Shown here: one piece after another, positions 10,254 through 20,461 of the stretch
Numbering within the stretch: the stretch's first letter is position 1
Layout: each line of letters opens with the position of its first letter
Assembly: GCF_002632755.1 (NCBI RefSeq)
Contig: NZ_NJAK01000002.1
Coordinates: 279,200-343,199, forward strand
DNA length: 64,000 nt
DNA from: Xenorhabdus ishibashii
Lineage (GTDB): Bacteria; Pseudomonadota; Gammaproteobacteria; Enterobacterales; Enterobacteriaceae
Direction: 5' to 3'
Translations under genes and position numbers: made by a program
Notes under the pieces: model-generated
The model's database searches: none
Seen by the model: only the letters and a program-made list of their open reading frames with translations
Told to the model about the DNA's origin: nothing

Positions 10254-11300
10254 TTACAACAAAGGTTTTTCTCCCCTTTGCCACCAACGCATAAACAATT
10301 TGTCAACGTTCTCCATCGCACTCCCCATCAAACGGTCTATGGCACGTTTACGGCGATAATAATTGACGCTGAACACTTCACAATGTTCAATTTTTTCAAT
10401 CAGGAAATCATCACTGACACCCACATCATCAATCAACCCATTCTCTTTTGCTTGTGTACCGTACCAATATTCACCAGTCGCTACGTTTTCCATATCCAAA
10501 GATGGACGATATTGATGGATAAATGATTTGAATAACTTATGTGTTTCGTTCAAATCTTCCTGAAATTTCTTACGCCCCTGTTCAGTATTTTCTCCCAGAA
10601 CAGTTAGGGTACGTTTATATTCACCAGCGGTATGCAATTCAACATCAATATCATTTTTCTTCAATAATCTATGAATATTTGGTATTTGAGCCACAACACC
10701 AATGGAACCAATAATTGCAAACGGTGCGGCAATAATACGATCAGCCACACAAGCCATCATGTATCCACCACTGGCAGCTACTTTATCCACGGCGATTGTC
10801 AGGCGTATTCCTTTTTGCCGCAAACGAACCAATTGAGAGGCCGCCAGTCCATATCCATGAACTACACCACCAGGACTTTCCAGACGCAGCAAAACTTCAT
10901 CTTTTTTATCGGCCACGGCCAGTATTGCACTGATCTCTTCGCGGAGTGACTCCACTTCTCTGGCATCCATACTGCCTTTAAAGTCCAAAACATAAAGATT
11001 TGGCTTCTGTGTACCTTTTTGGCCAGTTTTGACTTCTGCTTTTTTCTGTTTAGCGTCACTTTTTTGCTGTTTTTTAAATGCTTTTTGCCAAATTTTTTGT
11101 TCTGTTTCACTCATTCGAGCCTGCTGCATCTGGCGCTGTCTTTCCTTATATGACTCACCAAGATTAGTCAGCTTCAATTCCCCTTTGTGCATTGTTTTAC
11201 GTATACCAGATCCGATACAAACAACCGCCAAGATGACGATTGATAAGACCACCGTGAGCACTTTGGCTAAAAACAGTCCGTATAGAGACAAATATTCCAC
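10254..11300 (-). CDS. sohB: SohB, inner-membrane S49-family serine peptidase
   Basis: SohB is a predicted signal-peptide-peptidase-like protease facing the periplasm; in E. coli extra copies suppress an htrA (degP) mutant. I place the start at the GTG at 11300 (VEYLSLYGLFLAKVLTVV) because AAAGGTGGAG precedes it. The resulting 348 residues match E. coli SohB (349), whereas longer frames have no homologous N-terminus. An N-terminal membrane helix is followed by a basic coiled region rich in K and Q. The S49 domain follows, with the serine in KVAASGGYMMACVAD and the lysine in HTAGEYKRTLTVLGE. Confidence 0.95.
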   Translation of the reverse strand: MEYLSLYGLFLAKVLTVVLSIVILAVVCIGSGIRKTMHKGELKLTNLGESYKERQRQMQQARMSETEQKIWQKAFKKQQKSDAKQKKAEVKTGQKGTQKPNLYVLDFKGSMDAREVESLREEISAILAVADKKDEVLLRLESPGGVVHGYGLAASQLVRLRQKGIRLTIAVDKVAASGGYMMACVADRIIAAPFAIIGSIGVVAQIPNIHRLLKKNDIDVELHTAGEYKRTLTVLGENTEQGRKKFQEDLNETHKLFKSFIHQYRPSLDMENVATGEYWYGTQAKENGLIDDVGVSDDFLIEKIEHCEVFSVNYYRRKRAIDRLMGSAMENVDKLFMRWWQRGEKPLL

Positions 11301-11502
11301 AGCTCCACCTTTATTAATTGATGAACAATATGTTTGTTTCATTCTAACTAAAAACCGAATGCCTTGCTCTAACAGTTTGCCCAATCTGGTCTCAATTGGA
11401 ATTCTACTTTTCGCTAATTTTTTGCCAATTAGTGCAAATTTGACGGGAACCATCCTAAAATGGCAAGTCATAGATTAACAAGTAATACAGGAAGATTGTC
11501 CG

Positions 11503-12267
11503 ATGTTTGATTACCAACCCAATAGTCATCTGCTACAACAAAAAATAATTTTAGTAACTGGCGCTGGCGATGGCATTGGGCGCGAAGCCGCGCTGACTTA
11601 TGCCCGCCACGGTGCACAAGTTATTTTGCTGGGACGTACTACCGCAAAGCTGGAAGCTGTCAGGCAGCAAATTGCAAACGATGGGGGTTTACCTGCTGAC
11701 ATTTATACGATGGATCTGCTGACAGTAACCGCAGAAGAATGCCAAACTTTCGCCAACGATCTGGCACAGAGCTACTCACATTTGGATGGTGTGTTGCACA
11801 ACGCAGGACTTCTTGGTGCTGTTTCTCCTATTATCGAACAGCCTGTTCAGCTTTGGCATGAAGTAATGCAGGTAAATGTCAATGCCACTTTTATGCTGAC
11901 TCAAGCATTACTCCCTCTATTATTAAAATCCACCAGCGGTTCTTTGGTGTTTACCAGCTCCAGTGTCGGCCGTGAAGGCAGGAGTGGTTGGGGAGCATAT
12001 GCAGTTTCCAAATTTGCTACAGAAGGACTAATGCAAGTTTTGGCACAAGAATATCGGGATACTTCCCTGCGTATTAACTGCATCAATCCCGGTGGAACAC
12101 GCACCAACATGCGAGCAAGTGCCTTTCCTGATGAAAACTCCGCTAAGTTAAAGACACCAGCGGATATTATGCCTGTCTATCTTTATCTAATGGGAGATGA
12201 CAGCCGAAATGATTCCGGTATCAGTTTTGATGCCCAACCTGGGCGCAAAGCGGGACCTGCGGAATAA
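11503..12267 (+). CDS. yciK: YciK, short-chain dehydrogenase/reductase
   Basis: This 254-residue classical SDR protein has the nucleotide-binding TGAGDGIGREAA near residue 20 and HNAGLLG near 105. The catalytic Ser, Tyr and Lys are in FTSSSVGREGRSGWGAYAVSK. It resembles E. coli YciK throughout, including the MQVNVNATFMLTQALLPLLL helix. The substrate is not known. Its stop codon overlaps the btuR start by one base, so the two are co-transcribed, as in E. coli. Confidence 0.95.
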   Translation: MFDYQPNSHLLQQKIILVTGAGDGIGREAALTYARHGAQVILLGRTTAKLEAVRQQIANDGGLPADIYTMDLLTVTAEECQTFANDLAQSYSHLDGVLHNAGLLGAVSPIIEQPVQLWHEVMQVNVNATFMLTQALLPLLLKSTSGSLVFTSSSVGREGRSGWGAYAVSKFATEGLMQVLAQEYRDTSLRINCINPGGTRTNMRASAFPDENSAKLKTPADIMPVYLYLMGDDSRNDSGISFDAQPGRKAGPAE

Positions 12268-12863
12268 TGACCAGAGATAACAGCCAGTACCAAAAAAGGC
12301 AACAACGCCTGAAAGAAAAAGTCGATGCCCGTATTGAAGCAGCACAGCAAGAACGGGGAGTTGTCATTGTGTTCACAGGAAACGGTAAAGGAAAAACGAC
12401 CGCCGCATTTGGCACAGTTATTCGTGCAATCGGGCATGGACAACGGGCTGGCGTTATCCAATTCATCAAAGGGACATGGGAAAGCGGTGAAAGAAACTTG
12501 CTGATACAACAAGGTGTTGAATTTCATGTGATGGCAACAGGTTTCACATGGGAGACACAAAATCGCGAATCAGACACAGCAGCCAGCCAGACGGCCTGGA
12601 AACATGCTGTAGCAATGTTATCTGATCCTTCATTACACCTTGTGGTGCTAGATGAATTAACCTATATGGTCAGTTACGGTTATTTAGAGCTGACCGATGT
12701 TTTGACTGCCCTCAAACAACGTCCTGCTCATCAAAGTGTGATTATCACTGGCAGAGGATGCCATCGAGAATTACTGGAATATGCCGATACGATTACGGAA
12801 ATGCGTCCGGTAAAACATGCGTTTAATGCCGGAATCAAGGCACAAAAAGGCATTGATTGGTAA
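12267..12863 (+). CDS. btuR: Corrinoid adenosyltransferase
   Basis: BtuR (CobO family) transfers the adenosyl group of ATP to cob(I)alamin or cobinamide, making the coenzyme form of vitamin B12. The 198-residue protein has the modified P-loop GNGKGKTTAAFGTVIRA near residue 38, the conserved VIQFIKGTWESGER, the VVLDELTYMVSYGYL acidic motif, and the C-terminal MRPVKHAFNAGIKAQKGIDW. It overlaps the end of yciK by a single A. It may serve B12 salvage; no B12 synthesis genes are in this window. Confidence 0.96.
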   Translation: MTRDNSQYQKRQQRLKEKVDARIEAAQQERGVVIVFTGNGKGKTTAAFGTVIRAIGHGQRAGVIQFIKGTWESGERNLLIQQGVEFHVMATGFTWETQNRESDTAASQTAWKHAVAMLSDPSLHLVVLDELTYMVSYGYLELTDVLTALKQRPAHQSVIITGRGCHRELLEYADTITEMRPVKHAFNAGIKAQKGIDW

Positions 12864-12869
12864 ATGAAC

Positions 12870-12911
12870 CCGCTGTTTCAATATCAATTTAGATAAATGC
12901 TGAAACAGCGG
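12870..12911. terminator. Hairpin between convergent btuR and rluB
   Basis: The arms CCGCTGTTTCA and TGAAACAGCGG (11 bp, perfect) flank a 20-base AT-rich loop directly between the btuR and rluB stops. There is no clear T tract, so it may protect mRNA 3' ends rather than terminate alone. Confidence 0.55.
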
Positions 12912-12921
12912 CTTGAGCGTA

Positions 12922-13845
12922 TTAACGACCTTTAGATGTCGTTTTCTTCCCTGCATTCTGGCGAGAGCTGCTTGCAGGACGTTTCCCCGCTGGACGGGAT
13001 GCAACCTGAGTATGTCGTCTTACTGCACGGCGGATCTGATTAGCCTTAACACGGCGTTGATCACGTCCAACAGCGACTTTGGTCACAATCTCTTCATCCA
13101 AATCAACCAACTGACGTAAATAGTTAGTCTGCTCCAATCCTAATTCAGCCCAACCGCCACGCGGCAAACCTTTCGGCAGATTGATATCGCCATAACGCAC
13201 ACGGATCAGGCGACTGACCTGCACTCCAACAGCTTCCCACAAACGTCTGACCTCGCGATTACGGCCTTCTGTCAGAGTGACGTTGTACCATTGGTTGATA
13301 CCTTCCCCACCTTTAAATGCAATAGTCTTAAACGAGGCCGGACCATCTTCCAGTTGTACACCTTGGGTCAATTGACGAAGTTTTGCATTATCTACTTCGC
13401 CGAACACACGAACTGCATATTCACGCTCAACTTCGCGGCTTGGGTGCATTAAACGGTTAGCCAATTCCCCATCGGTAGTAAACAGCAACAATCCACTGGT
13501 ATTGATATCCAGACGTCCTACTGCAATCCAGCGTGCGCCTTGCATTTTTGGTAAACGATCAAATACGGTCGGACGGCCTTCAGGATCATGGCGGGTACAC
13601 AGCTCACCTTCCGGTTTGTAATAAGCCAAAACACGGCAAACTGTTTTTTGTGGCTCTTTGATATTTAAAATCCGTCCATCCAGACGAATTTTTATTGAGG
13701 AATTCACTTCGATTCGATCACCCAACGTTGCGATCTTACCATCAACGCTAATGCGCCCTTGTTGGATATATCCCTCGATTTCGCGGCGGGAACCATGACC
13801 AGAACGCGCAAGAACTTTTTGTAACTTTTCTGTTTTATCGCTCAT
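12922..13845 (-). CDS. rluB: 23S rRNA pseudouridine(2605) synthase
   Basis: RluB isomerises a uridine of helix 80 of 23S rRNA. The 307-residue protein has an N-terminal S4 RNA-binding domain ([21 protein letters not shown]). The RsuA/RluB-type catalytic domain follows, with the active aspartate in [19 protein letters not shown]. Then comes the conserved [16 protein letters not shown], and finally a basic, low-complexity C-terminal tail ([22 protein letters not shown], given in part) typical of this enzyme. It is the last gene of the rnm-yciO-rluB group; E. coli also has yciQ here, which is absent. Confidence 0.95.
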   Translation of the reverse strand: MSDKTEKLQKVLARSGHGSRREIEGYIQQGRISVDGKIATLGDRIEVNSSIKIRLDGRILNIKEPQKTVCRVLAYYKPEGELCTRHDPEGRPTVFDRLPKMQGARWIAVGRLDINTSGLLLFTTDGELANRLMHPSREVEREYAVRVFGEVDNAKLRQLTQGVQLEDGPASFKTIAFKGGEGINQWYNVTLTEGRNREVRRLWEAVGVQVSRLIRVRYGDINLPKGLPRGGWAELGLEQTNYLRQLVDLDEEIVTKVAVGRDQRRVKANQIRRAVRRHTQVASRPAGKRPASSSRQNAGKKTTSKGR

Positions 13846-13926
13846 TGAGCAACCTCTATTGTCGCCTTCACAGGCGTCGTGATACTAAATAAAAATTGAA
13901 TCGTATACTTTAAACAATCGTACACT

Positions 13927-14547
13927 TTATAAAAAAGGTGTTACATCACCTTCGCCTTCACGAAGAATTACCGGTGAATCCCCAGTTAAATCTACTACCG
14001 TCGTCGGTTGCTGCCCAAGATAACCACCGTGAATGATTAAATCAACTTGTTTACTCAAAGTATCCTTAATCTCTTCAGGATCAGATTCAGCAAAATCATT
14101 TCCGGGCAAAATCAAACTACATGACATCAGTGGCTCACGCATCTTTTCCAGCAATGCCAGCGCAATAGGATTAGAAGGAACACGTAAACCGATGGTCTTA
14201 CGTTTTTCGTTCATCAAACGACGCGGTACTTCTTTTGTCGCTTGTAAAATAAAAGTGTAATTACCTGGAGTGTTATTTTTGATCAATCTGAACGCCTGAT
14301 TATCTACATGAGCATAAGTGGCAATTTCAGATAAATCGCGACACATCAACGTAAAATTGTGGCGTCCTTCCAATTGACGAATACGGCATATACGGGTCAT
14401 AGCATCCTTATTTTCAAGGCAACAACCGATGGCATAACCTGAATCAGTAGGATAGATGACAACTCCGCCCTTTTTCAGTGCATCCACACTCTGATCAATA
14501 AGACGAGATTGTGGATTGTCAGGGTGGATATAAAAAAACTGGCTCAT
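13927..14547 (-). CDS. yciO: YciO, Sua5/YrdC/YciO-family protein
   Basis: This 206-residue protein belongs to the Sua5/YciO/YrdC family. Relatives make threonylcarbamoyl-AMP for the t6A modification of tRNA; YciO itself has an uncertain role. The conserved KKGGVVIYPTDSGYAIGC, KRKTIGLRVPSNPIALALL and TTVVDLTGDSPVILREGEGD are all present. The start MSQFFYIHPDNPQSR is preceded by GAGGT. It follows rnm by 18 bases and is probably translated from the same mRNA. Confidence 0.93.
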   Translation of the reverse strand: MSQFFYIHPDNPQSRLIDQSVDALKKGGVVIYPTDSGYAIGCCLENKDAMTRICRIRQLEGRHNFTLMCRDLSEIATYAHVDNQAFRLIKNNTPGNYTFILQATKEVPRRLMNEKRKTIGLRVPSNPIALALLEKMREPLMSCSLILPGNDFAESDPEEIKDTLSKQVDLIIHGGYLGQQPTTVVDLTGDSPVILREGEGDVTPFL

Positions 14548-14565
14548 ACAATAACCTCTATACTT

Positions 14566-15438
14566 CTATGTAGTTCCAAGCCGTGCCCAGTCGTGCCATA
14601 TCGGTACAACATTACCGGGTAACCACAAATTGCGCCCAAGTTCTATCCATGAACAAGGTTGGTGAAAATCCGATCCTAATGATACTTTTAGCCCATATTC
14701 TCTTGCTAGTTGACCAAGTTGTTGTCTTTCATTAGGAGCTTGCTGGCACTGTGCAACTTCCATTGCATCACCACCATGTTGTTTAAACCAAACTATTAAC
14801 CGTTTTAACCACTTCATCGACAAATTATACCTGCCAGGGTGGGCAATCACGGCTTGTCCTCCTGCCTGATGAATGGCTTCAATAGCCTGCTCAATTGTAC
14901 ACCATTGCGGTGGGACATAACCGGTTTTTCCTCTTACCAGATATTTTTTGAACACTTTCGGGATAGTCGGTTCAACTCCCGCTTCTACCAGATAACGGGC
15001 AAAATGGCCGCGCGTGACTTGTCCACCATTGGCTAACCTAGATGCACCTTCCCAGGCATCGGCAATGCCTGCTTTGGCTAACCGTTGCCCTATTTCAATA
15101 CCACGCTGCTTCCTCAAATCAACCTGATTTGCTAAAAACTTCCTTAAGAAAATAGAATCGATATCAATATTTAAGCCAACGATATGAATTTCCAGGTTTT
15201 GCCATAATGTCGAAATTTCAACGCCGGATATCAATGTTAAGAGCAAATTATTTTGCTGAATATGGTTTAAAGCTGACGGAATACCATCCGTCGTGTCATG
15301 ATCGGTGATTGCCAGTACATTAATGCCCATGGCAATAGCTCTGTCCACGAGCTGCTCAGGTGATAAAACGCCATCTGAAGCGGTTGTATGGCTATGCAGA
15401 TCATAGCGTTTTGTTATTTCACTGGCGGCTTCAGTCAC
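14566..15438 (-). CDS. rnm: PHP-domain 5'-3' exoribonuclease / 3',5'-nucleoside bisphosphate phosphatase
   Basis: This protein (YciV, TrpH, RNase AM) removes nucleotides from the 5' end of short RNAs, including rRNA maturation products, and hydrolyses pAp-type bisphosphates. I choose the GTG start at 15438 (VTEAASEITKRYDLHSH). It gives 290 residues against 293 in E. coli, and a longer frame would run into the trp operator. PHP metal-binding motifs are visible: YDLHSHTTASDG, AITDHDTTDGI, SGVEIST, VIAHPGRYNL and LGSDFHQP. It is divergent from the trp operon, as in E. coli. Confidence 0.93.
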   Translation of the reverse strand: MTEAASEITKRYDLHSHTTASDGVLSPEQLVDRAIAMGINVLAITDHDTTDGIPSALNHIQQNNLLLTLISGVEISTLWQNLEIHIVGLNIDIDSIFLRKFLANQVDLRKQRGIEIGQRLAKAGIADAWEGASRLANGGQVTRGHFARYLVEAGVEPTIPKVFKKYLVRGKTGYVPPQWCTIEQAIEAIHQAGGQAVIAHPGRYNLSMKWLKRLIVWFKQHGGDAMEVAQCQQAPNERQQLGQLAREYGLKVSLGSDFHQPCSWIELGRNLWLPGNVVPIWHDWARLGTT

Positions 15439-15595
15439 TGTTTTTTTAACCTGTTTTTCGGATGAGGAAACAAAGGCACTATCTATCAAATGATATGAAG
15501 CGCAAGGCGGCAATGATAACACAAGAGTGAAGTTTAAGGGTCGAGTTTGTTGAAACGATGGTAATGAATATGGTTTATAGGCATAAAAAAAATTA

Positions 15596-15629
15596 TTGAC
15601 AAGCAAATCTCGAACCAGTTTACTAGTAC
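15596..15629 (+). promoter_or_regulatory. trp promoter and TrpR operator
   Basis: A perfect -35 box TTGACA (15596-15601) and a -10 box TTTACT (15619-15624) are separated by 17 bases. Overlapping the -10 is GAACCAGTTTACTAGTAC (15612-15629), which matches the palindromic TrpR operator GTACTAGTTAACTAGTAC at 15 of 18 positions. Binding of the tryptophan-repressor complex here would block RNA polymerase. The rnm gene starts 158 bases away on the other strand. Confidence 0.9.
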
Positions 15630-15695
15630 AAGAGTTGACTAAAACTCTCTTTATCAAAATTTATCAAAAATCATTAAACAGATAAGGCACTCGAA

Positions 15696-15782
15696 ATGAG
15701 CGTATTTATGCAAACTAAACAATCAAGGCGTTGGTGGCACAACTTCCCAGTCAAGGGCGGTTGGCTCGCGCACATAAGTTAA
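15696..15782 (+). CDS. trpL: trp operon leader peptide
   Basis: A 28-residue peptide starts MSVFMQTKQSRRWWHNFP and has adjacent tryptophans at residues 13-14 (codons at 15732-15737) and another at residue 23. AAGG lies 8 bases before the ATG. An internal ATG at codon 5 is an alternative start. The peptide is twice as long as the 14-residue E. coli one. Ribosome stalling at the Trp pair would leave GGGCGG (15755-15760) free to pair with CCGCCC of the terminator arm; reading to the stop would cover it. Confidence 0.92.
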   Translation: MSVFMQTKQSRRWWHNFPVKGGWLAHIS

Positions 15783-15803
15783 GTACAGATACGCAAGTGC
15801 CAA

Positions 15804-15835
15804 AACCCGCCCTAATCTAAAAGGCGGGTTTTTTT
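15804..15835 (+). terminator. trp attenuator terminator
   Basis: The stem AACCCGCC / GGCGGGTT has an 11-base loop and a run of seven T. It lies between trpL and trpE and is the transcription-attenuation terminator. Confidence 0.93.
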
Positions 15836-15859
15836 ATGAATAAAGATTAGAAACGGGGT

Positions 15860-17425
15860 ATGAAGATGACTGGCAAAGAATTTAATATCTCTATAAATCA
15901 GGTAGATACTTTCTACCAGACAGATCCAACACTGCTTTTTCATCAACTTTGTAGTAATCGTCCAGCAACGCTATTGCTGGATTCTGCTGAAATTCACAGT
16001 AAGAAGGATCTCAAAAGCATTTTGATCATTGATAGCGCTATGCGCGTTACCGCCAATGAACGCCAAGTTACTTTTGAAGCACTCACTGAAAATGGTCAAA
16101 ACCTGATCCCGATACTCGCGAATTTCCTTTCAGACAAAGCCCAATTAGACACAGAACCGAAGGTTATGCGAGCACGGTTTCCTGCTATTAAGCACAATCT
16201 GGACGAAGATAGCCGGCTAAAATCCGATTCAGTGTTTGACGCTTTGCGTGCCCTGGCAGCATTAGCATCTTTTTCAGAATCTCCCGATGCCATTTTTGTT
16301 GGTGGATTGTTTGCTTACGATTTAGTTGCCGGTTTTGAGCCATTACCTACAGTAGAAGATCACCAACGCTGCCCTGATTTCTGTTTTTATCTCGCAGAAA
16401 CGCTATTAGTGATCGATCATCAAGCTAAACATTCACGTTTGCAAACTTCATTGTTTGGCGGATCCGATTCAGAGAGAAAACGCCTTAAAGAACGTTTAAC
16501 AACCTTAGTTGCAGAGATTTCAGCCCCACTCCAACCACTCTTGCCTGTCACACTGTCCGGTATTACTGTTGGCTGCAATCAAAGTGATGAACAATACGCA
16601 AATATCGTACGCCAGCTACAGCAATTTATCCGTCAGGGAGATGTTTTTCAGGTAGTTCCATCACGTCGTTTCATCTTACCATGCCCTTCTCCACTGAGCG
16701 CTTATCATATACTGAAAAAACAAAATCCAAGCCCTTATATGTTTTTTATGCAAGATCAGGATTTTTGCCTGTTTGGTGCTTCACCTGAAAGTGCACTTAA
16801 ATATGATGCCAGCAATCGCCAGATCGAAATTTATCCGATAGCCGGTACTCGACCACGCGGACGCGATAACAGCGGGGAACTGGATGCCGATCTTGATAGC
16901 CGAATTGAGCTGGAAATGCGTACTGATGCTAAAGAGATGTCTGAGCATGTGATGTTAGTTGATTTGGCTCGCAACGATTTAGCCCGTATCTGCGAACCAG
17001 GTAGTCGATATGTTGCCGATTTAACCAAAGTTGATCGCTATTCGTTTGTTATGCATCTGGTTTCCCGTGTTGTCGGTACACTCCGGCATGATTTAGATGT
17101 CTTCCATGCTTATCAAGCCTGCATGAATATGGGCACATTGACGGGAGCTCCTAAAGTTCGGGCTATGCAACTCATCGCAGAACATGAAGGAGAGCGACGT
17201 GGTAGTTATGGCGGAGCTGTCGGTTATTTCACTGGAAAGGGGAATTTTGATACCTGCATAGTGATCCGTTCTGCCTATGTAGAAAACGACCAAGCCACTA
17301 TTCAAGTTGGAGTAGGTGTGGTACTGGACTCCATTCCCCAATCAGAAGTCGATGAAACTCACAGTAAAGCCAGGGCTGTTATTCGCGCAATTGCACAAGC
17401 GCATCATGTGGAGGTGGCATTCTGA
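15860..17425 (+). CDS. trpE: Anthranilate synthase component I
   Basis: TrpE makes anthranilate from chorismate, using ammonia supplied by TrpG. The 521-residue protein keeps the tryptophan feedback-site motif LLLDSAE near residue 37. It also has the chorismate-binding core: [47 protein letters not shown] and [17 protein letters not shown]. It is the first structural gene of the operon after the attenuator, and its TGA overlaps the trpG ATG. Confidence 0.98.
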   Translation: MKMTGKEFNISINQVDTFYQTDPTLLFHQLCSNRPATLLLDSAEIHSKKDLKSILIIDSAMRVTANERQVTFEALTENGQNLIPILANFLSDKAQLDTEPKVMRARFPAIKHNLDEDSRLKSDSVFDALRALAALASFSESPDAIFVGGLFAYDLVAGFEPLPTVEDHQRCPDFCFYLAETLLVIDHQAKHSRLQTSLFGGSDSERKRLKERLTTLVAEISAPLQPLLPVTLSGITVGCNQSDEQYANIVRQLQQFIRQGDVFQVVPSRRFILPCPSPLSAYHILKKQNPSPYMFFMQDQDFCLFGASPESALKYDASNRQIEIYPIAGTRPRGRDNSGELDADLDSRIELEMRTDAKEMSEHVMLVDLARNDLARICEPGSRYVADLTKVDRYSFVMHLVSRVVGTLRHDLDVFHAYQACMNMGTLTGAPKVRAMQLIAEHEGERRGSYGGAVGYFTGKGNFDTCIVIRSAYVENDQATIQVGVGVVLDSIPQSEVDETHSKARAVIRAIAQAHHVEVAF

Positions 17426-18003
17426 TGGCGAATATTCTTTTACTCGATAATGTGGACTCTTTCACATACAACCTCGTAGATCAACTGCGTACTCATGGTC
17501 ACCATGTCATGGTTTATCGCAATACAGTGTCAGCAAACATGATTATTGCCAAACTTAATGAGATGGAATCTCCCCTTTTAATGCTATCTCCTGGTCCAGG
17601 AAAACCCTCAGAGGCAGGCTGTATGCCTGAATTACTCAAGCAAGTGATAGGCCAGATCCCAATAATCGGAATTTGTCTTGGACATCAGGCTATTATTGAA
17701 GCTTATGGAGGAAAAATCTCGGCTGTTCCGGAAATTCTGCATGGCAAGGCAACACCGGCTATCCATGATGGGAAAAATATGTTTTCCGGCCTGCCAAATC
17801 CTTTGTCTGTTGCTCGCTACCATTCTCTTTCCGCGGCACACACTCCGACAGAGCTAACTGTCTCAGCCTCATGTGGTGATATCGTGATGGCTGTACGCCA
17901 TGATGAGCACAAAGTTTGTGGTTTTCAGTTCCATCCCGAATCTATTTTGACTACGCGGGGTGCCAAACTGCTTGAACAAACTCTGGCTTGGGCATTGAGC
18001 TGA
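17425..18003 (+). CDS. trpG: Anthranilate synthase component II (glutamine amidotransferase)
   Basis: TrpG releases ammonia from glutamine for TrpE. The 192-residue class I amidotransferase has [13 protein letters not shown], the catalytic cysteine in [17 protein letters not shown] and the His-Glu pair in [10 protein letters not shown]. In E. coli this domain is fused to the phosphoribosyltransferase (TrpGD). Here it ends at 18003 and is followed by a 62-base gap and a separate trpD, as in Serratia-type operons. Confidence 0.97.
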   Translation: MANILLLDNVDSFTYNLVDQLRTHGHHVMVYRNTVSANMIIAKLNEMESPLLMLSPGPGKPSEAGCMPELLKQVIGQIPIIGICLGHQAIIEAYGGKISAVPEILHGKATPAIHDGKNMFSGLPNPLSVARYHSLSAAHTPTELTVSASCGDIVMAVRHDEHKVCGFQFHPESILTTRGAKLLEQTLAWALS

Positions 18004-18065
18004 CGATTTAAAGGTTGTGAGTTTGGGTATCGAATAAAAGGCACTAAACTTAAAGGGATGGGAAA

Positions 18066-19070
18066 ATGCAGTTGATTTTTGACAAATTATTCAGTGCTCA
18101 GGCACTGACACAACAAGAAAGCCAACAGCTATTCACTGCTATTATTCATGGTGAGCTGAGCGATATACAACTGGCTGCTGTATTAATTAGCCTGAAACTA
18201 CGTGGCGAACAACCTCAAGAAATTGCAGGCGCAGCTCAGGCGTTCCTGACGAACGCAGCCCCCTTTCCTCGCCCTGATTACACGTTTTGTGATATCGTCG
18301 GCACAGGTGGCGACGGTTCCAATAGCATCAATATTTCAACGGCCAGCGCCTTTATCGCTGCTGCCTGTGGCCTTAAAGTGGCCAAACATGGCAATCGCAG
18401 TATTTCCAGTCGGTCTGGATCATCCGATTTATTATCTGCATTCGGCATTGCACTGGATGCCCAAGCTGAAGAATCACGCAGTGCCTTGGATGAAATTGGC
18501 GTCTGTTTTCTGTTTGCCCCTCAATATCACAGTGGATTCCGTCATGCGGTGCAAGTTCGCCAACAACTCAAAACCCGGACATTATTTAATGTACTTGGCC
18601 CGTTGATCAATCCGGCGCGTCCTCCTGTATCTCTCATCGGAGTCTATAGCCCTGAATTAGTTGAACCCATAGCCCATACCTTACACGCTTTAGGCTATCA
18701 ACGCGCCGCCGTTGTTCACAGCGGAGGAATGGACGAAGTTGCCTTGCATGCACCAACCTATGTTGCAGAACTTAACCACGGTGAAATTAGCCAATATCAG
18801 TTAACAGCAACAGATTTTGGTTTGCCAGGCCATCCCATATCTTCACTGAAAGGTGGATCACCTGAAGAAAACCGCCACATGTTGGCAATGTTATTGCAAG
18901 GCCGTGGAAGTAAAGCCCATGCTCATGCCGTAGCAGCCAATGTAGCTCTGTTAATGAAGCTTAACGGGCAAAAAGATCTACGGGAAAATACTCAATTGGC
19001 ACTCAATACTATTTACAGCGGTCAAGCTTATGAAAAAGTAACGGCATTGGCAGCAAGGACTAAATCATGA
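18066..19070 (+). CDS. trpD: Anthranilate phosphoribosyltransferase
   Basis: This enzyme joins anthranilate to PRPP in the second committed step of tryptophan synthesis. The 334-residue protein has the glycine-rich [50 protein letters not shown] and [10 protein letters not shown]. It stands alone rather than being fused to TrpG. GGGATGGG precedes the ATG. Its end overlaps the trpC start by 4 bases (ATGA), implying coupled translation. Confidence 0.97.
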   Translation: MQLIFDKLFSAQALTQQESQQLFTAIIHGELSDIQLAAVLISLKLRGEQPQEIAGAAQAFLTNAAPFPRPDYTFCDIVGTGGDGSNSINISTASAFIAAACGLKVAKHGNRSISSRSGSSDLLSAFGIALDAQAEESRSALDEIGVCFLFAPQYHSGFRHAVQVRQQLKTRTLFNVLGPLINPARPPVSLIGVYSPELVEPIAHTLHALGYQRAAVVHSGGMDEVALHAPTYVAELNHGEISQYQLTATDFGLPGHPISSLKGGSPEENRHMLAMLLQGRGSKAHAHAVAANVALLMKLNGQKDLRENTQLALNTIYSGQAYEKVTALAARTKS

Positions 19071-20431
19071 AAACCAGCGTATTGCAGAAAATTATTGATG
19101 ATAAAGCGGCATATCTGATAACCCGTAAGGCAGAACAACCGCTGGAGAGTTTTATTGATGTTATCGTTCCAAGTCACCGTCGGTTTTATCAGGCGTTGAC
19201 CCATAAACAAACCGTTTTTATTTTGGAATGCAAAAAGGCATCCCCTTCAAAGGGGTTGATTCGTGAGGATTTCGATCCCGTTCATATTGCTAAGACTTAT
19301 CAACCTTATGCTGCTGCAATCTCTGTCTTGACCGATGAAAAATACTTTCAGGGCAGTTATGATTTTCTCGCAATGGTCAGTTCTGCTGTACATCAACCTG
19401 TTTTGTGCAAAGATTTTATTATTGATGCCTATCAGGTTTATCTCGCCCGTTATTATCAAGCTGATGCTGTTTTGCTTATGCTTTCTGTTCTTGATGATGA
19501 TACGTATCGTAAACTGTCTGCATTGGCACACAGTCTTGATATGGGTGTACTGACCGAAGTCAGTAATGAGGATGAGCGGCAACGGGCAATTAAATTGGGT
19601 GCAAAAGTTATTGGTATCAATAATCGGGATCTCCGTGATCTGTCCATCGACTTAAAACGTACCCGAAAACTATCTGCTGGTTTACCTGAAGACACTATTG
19701 TTATCAGTGAATCCGGTATCCACCAGCATCGCCAGGTGCGGGAATTAAGTCAATTTGCCGATGGTTTTCTTATTGGTAGTTCTTTAATGGCACAACAAAA
19801 TTTAGATCTCGCTTTACGCCGCCTGATTTTGGGTGATAATAAAATTTGTGGCCTGACTCGCCCACAAGATGCCAAGGCCGCATTACAAATGGGTGCCGTT
19901 TACGGTGGTTTAATTTTTGCCGAAAAATCACCACGCAAAATCAGCCTGCAAAAAGCACAACAAATTATCAATGAAGCCTCTCTCCTATATGTTGGCGTGT
20001 TTCAAAATCAATCCATTGATTTTGTCAGTAATATCGCCCGTAAGCTTTCGCTCACCGCAGTTCAACTGCACGGAGGTGAAGATGAAAACTACATTAACAC
20101 CCTACGCTCAGTACTACCTGAACATTGTGAAATTTGGAAAGCCATCAATATGTCTAAGGCTGCGGAATTTTCCGCAATACCTTATGTTGATCACTTATTA
20201 TTGGATAACGGGGCAGGAGGAACAGGAAAATCCTTTGACTGGCAGTTAATCAATCCACTCATTCAGCATAACAGTTTTCTGGCTGGTGGCCTGAACGCTG
20301 AAAACTGCCAACTAGCAGCAACACTGGGCTGTTATGGACTGGATTTTAACTCAGGGGTTGAAGTATCTGCGGGGATCAAAAGCAGCCAGAAAATCAAGCA
20401 GGTGTTTCAACAATTGCGCTGTTATCACTAA
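19067..20431 (+). CDS. trpC: Bifunctional indole-3-glycerol phosphate synthase / phosphoribosylanthranilate isomerase
   Basis: This two-domain, 454-residue protein carries out two successive steps of the pathway. The N-terminal IGPS barrel has [30 protein letters not shown] and [14 protein letters not shown]. The C-terminal isomerase domain, from about residue 255, has [45 protein letters not shown] and [11 protein letters not shown]. This TrpCF fusion is characteristic of enteric bacteria. Confidence 0.97.
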   Translation: MKTSVLQKIIDDKAAYLITRKAEQPLESFIDVIVPSHRRFYQALTHKQTVFILECKKASPSKGLIREDFDPVHIAKTYQPYAAAISVLTDEKYFQGSYDFLAMVSSAVHQPVLCKDFIIDAYQVYLARYYQADAVLLMLSVLDDDTYRKLSALAHSLDMGVLTEVSNEDERQRAIKLGAKVIGINNRDLRDLSIDLKRTRKLSAGLPEDTIVISESGIHQHRQVRELSQFADGFLIGSSLMAQQNLDLALRRLILGDNKICGLTRPQDAKAALQMGAVYGGLIFAEKSPRKISLQKAQQIINEASLLYVGVFQNQSIDFVSNIARKLSLTAVQLHGGEDENYINTLRSVLPEHCEIWKAINMSKAAEFSAIPYVDHLLLDNGAGGTGKSFDWQLINPLIQHNSFLAGGLNAENCQLAATLGCYGLDFNSGVEVSAGIKSSQKIKQVFQQLRCYH

Positions 20432-20461
20432 TTTTTCAGATAAAAATGGATGAGTAAAATA

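Noticed and set aside
11301..11471. A longer sohB start at 11471
   Set aside because: The added 57 residues have no membrane or family features, whereas the GTG at 11300 has a strong ribosome-binding site and the conserved N-terminus.
15439..15657. A longer rnm reading frame starting at 15657
   Set aside because: The extra 73 residues are not conserved and would overlap the trp promoter and operator; the GTG at 15438 gives the family length.
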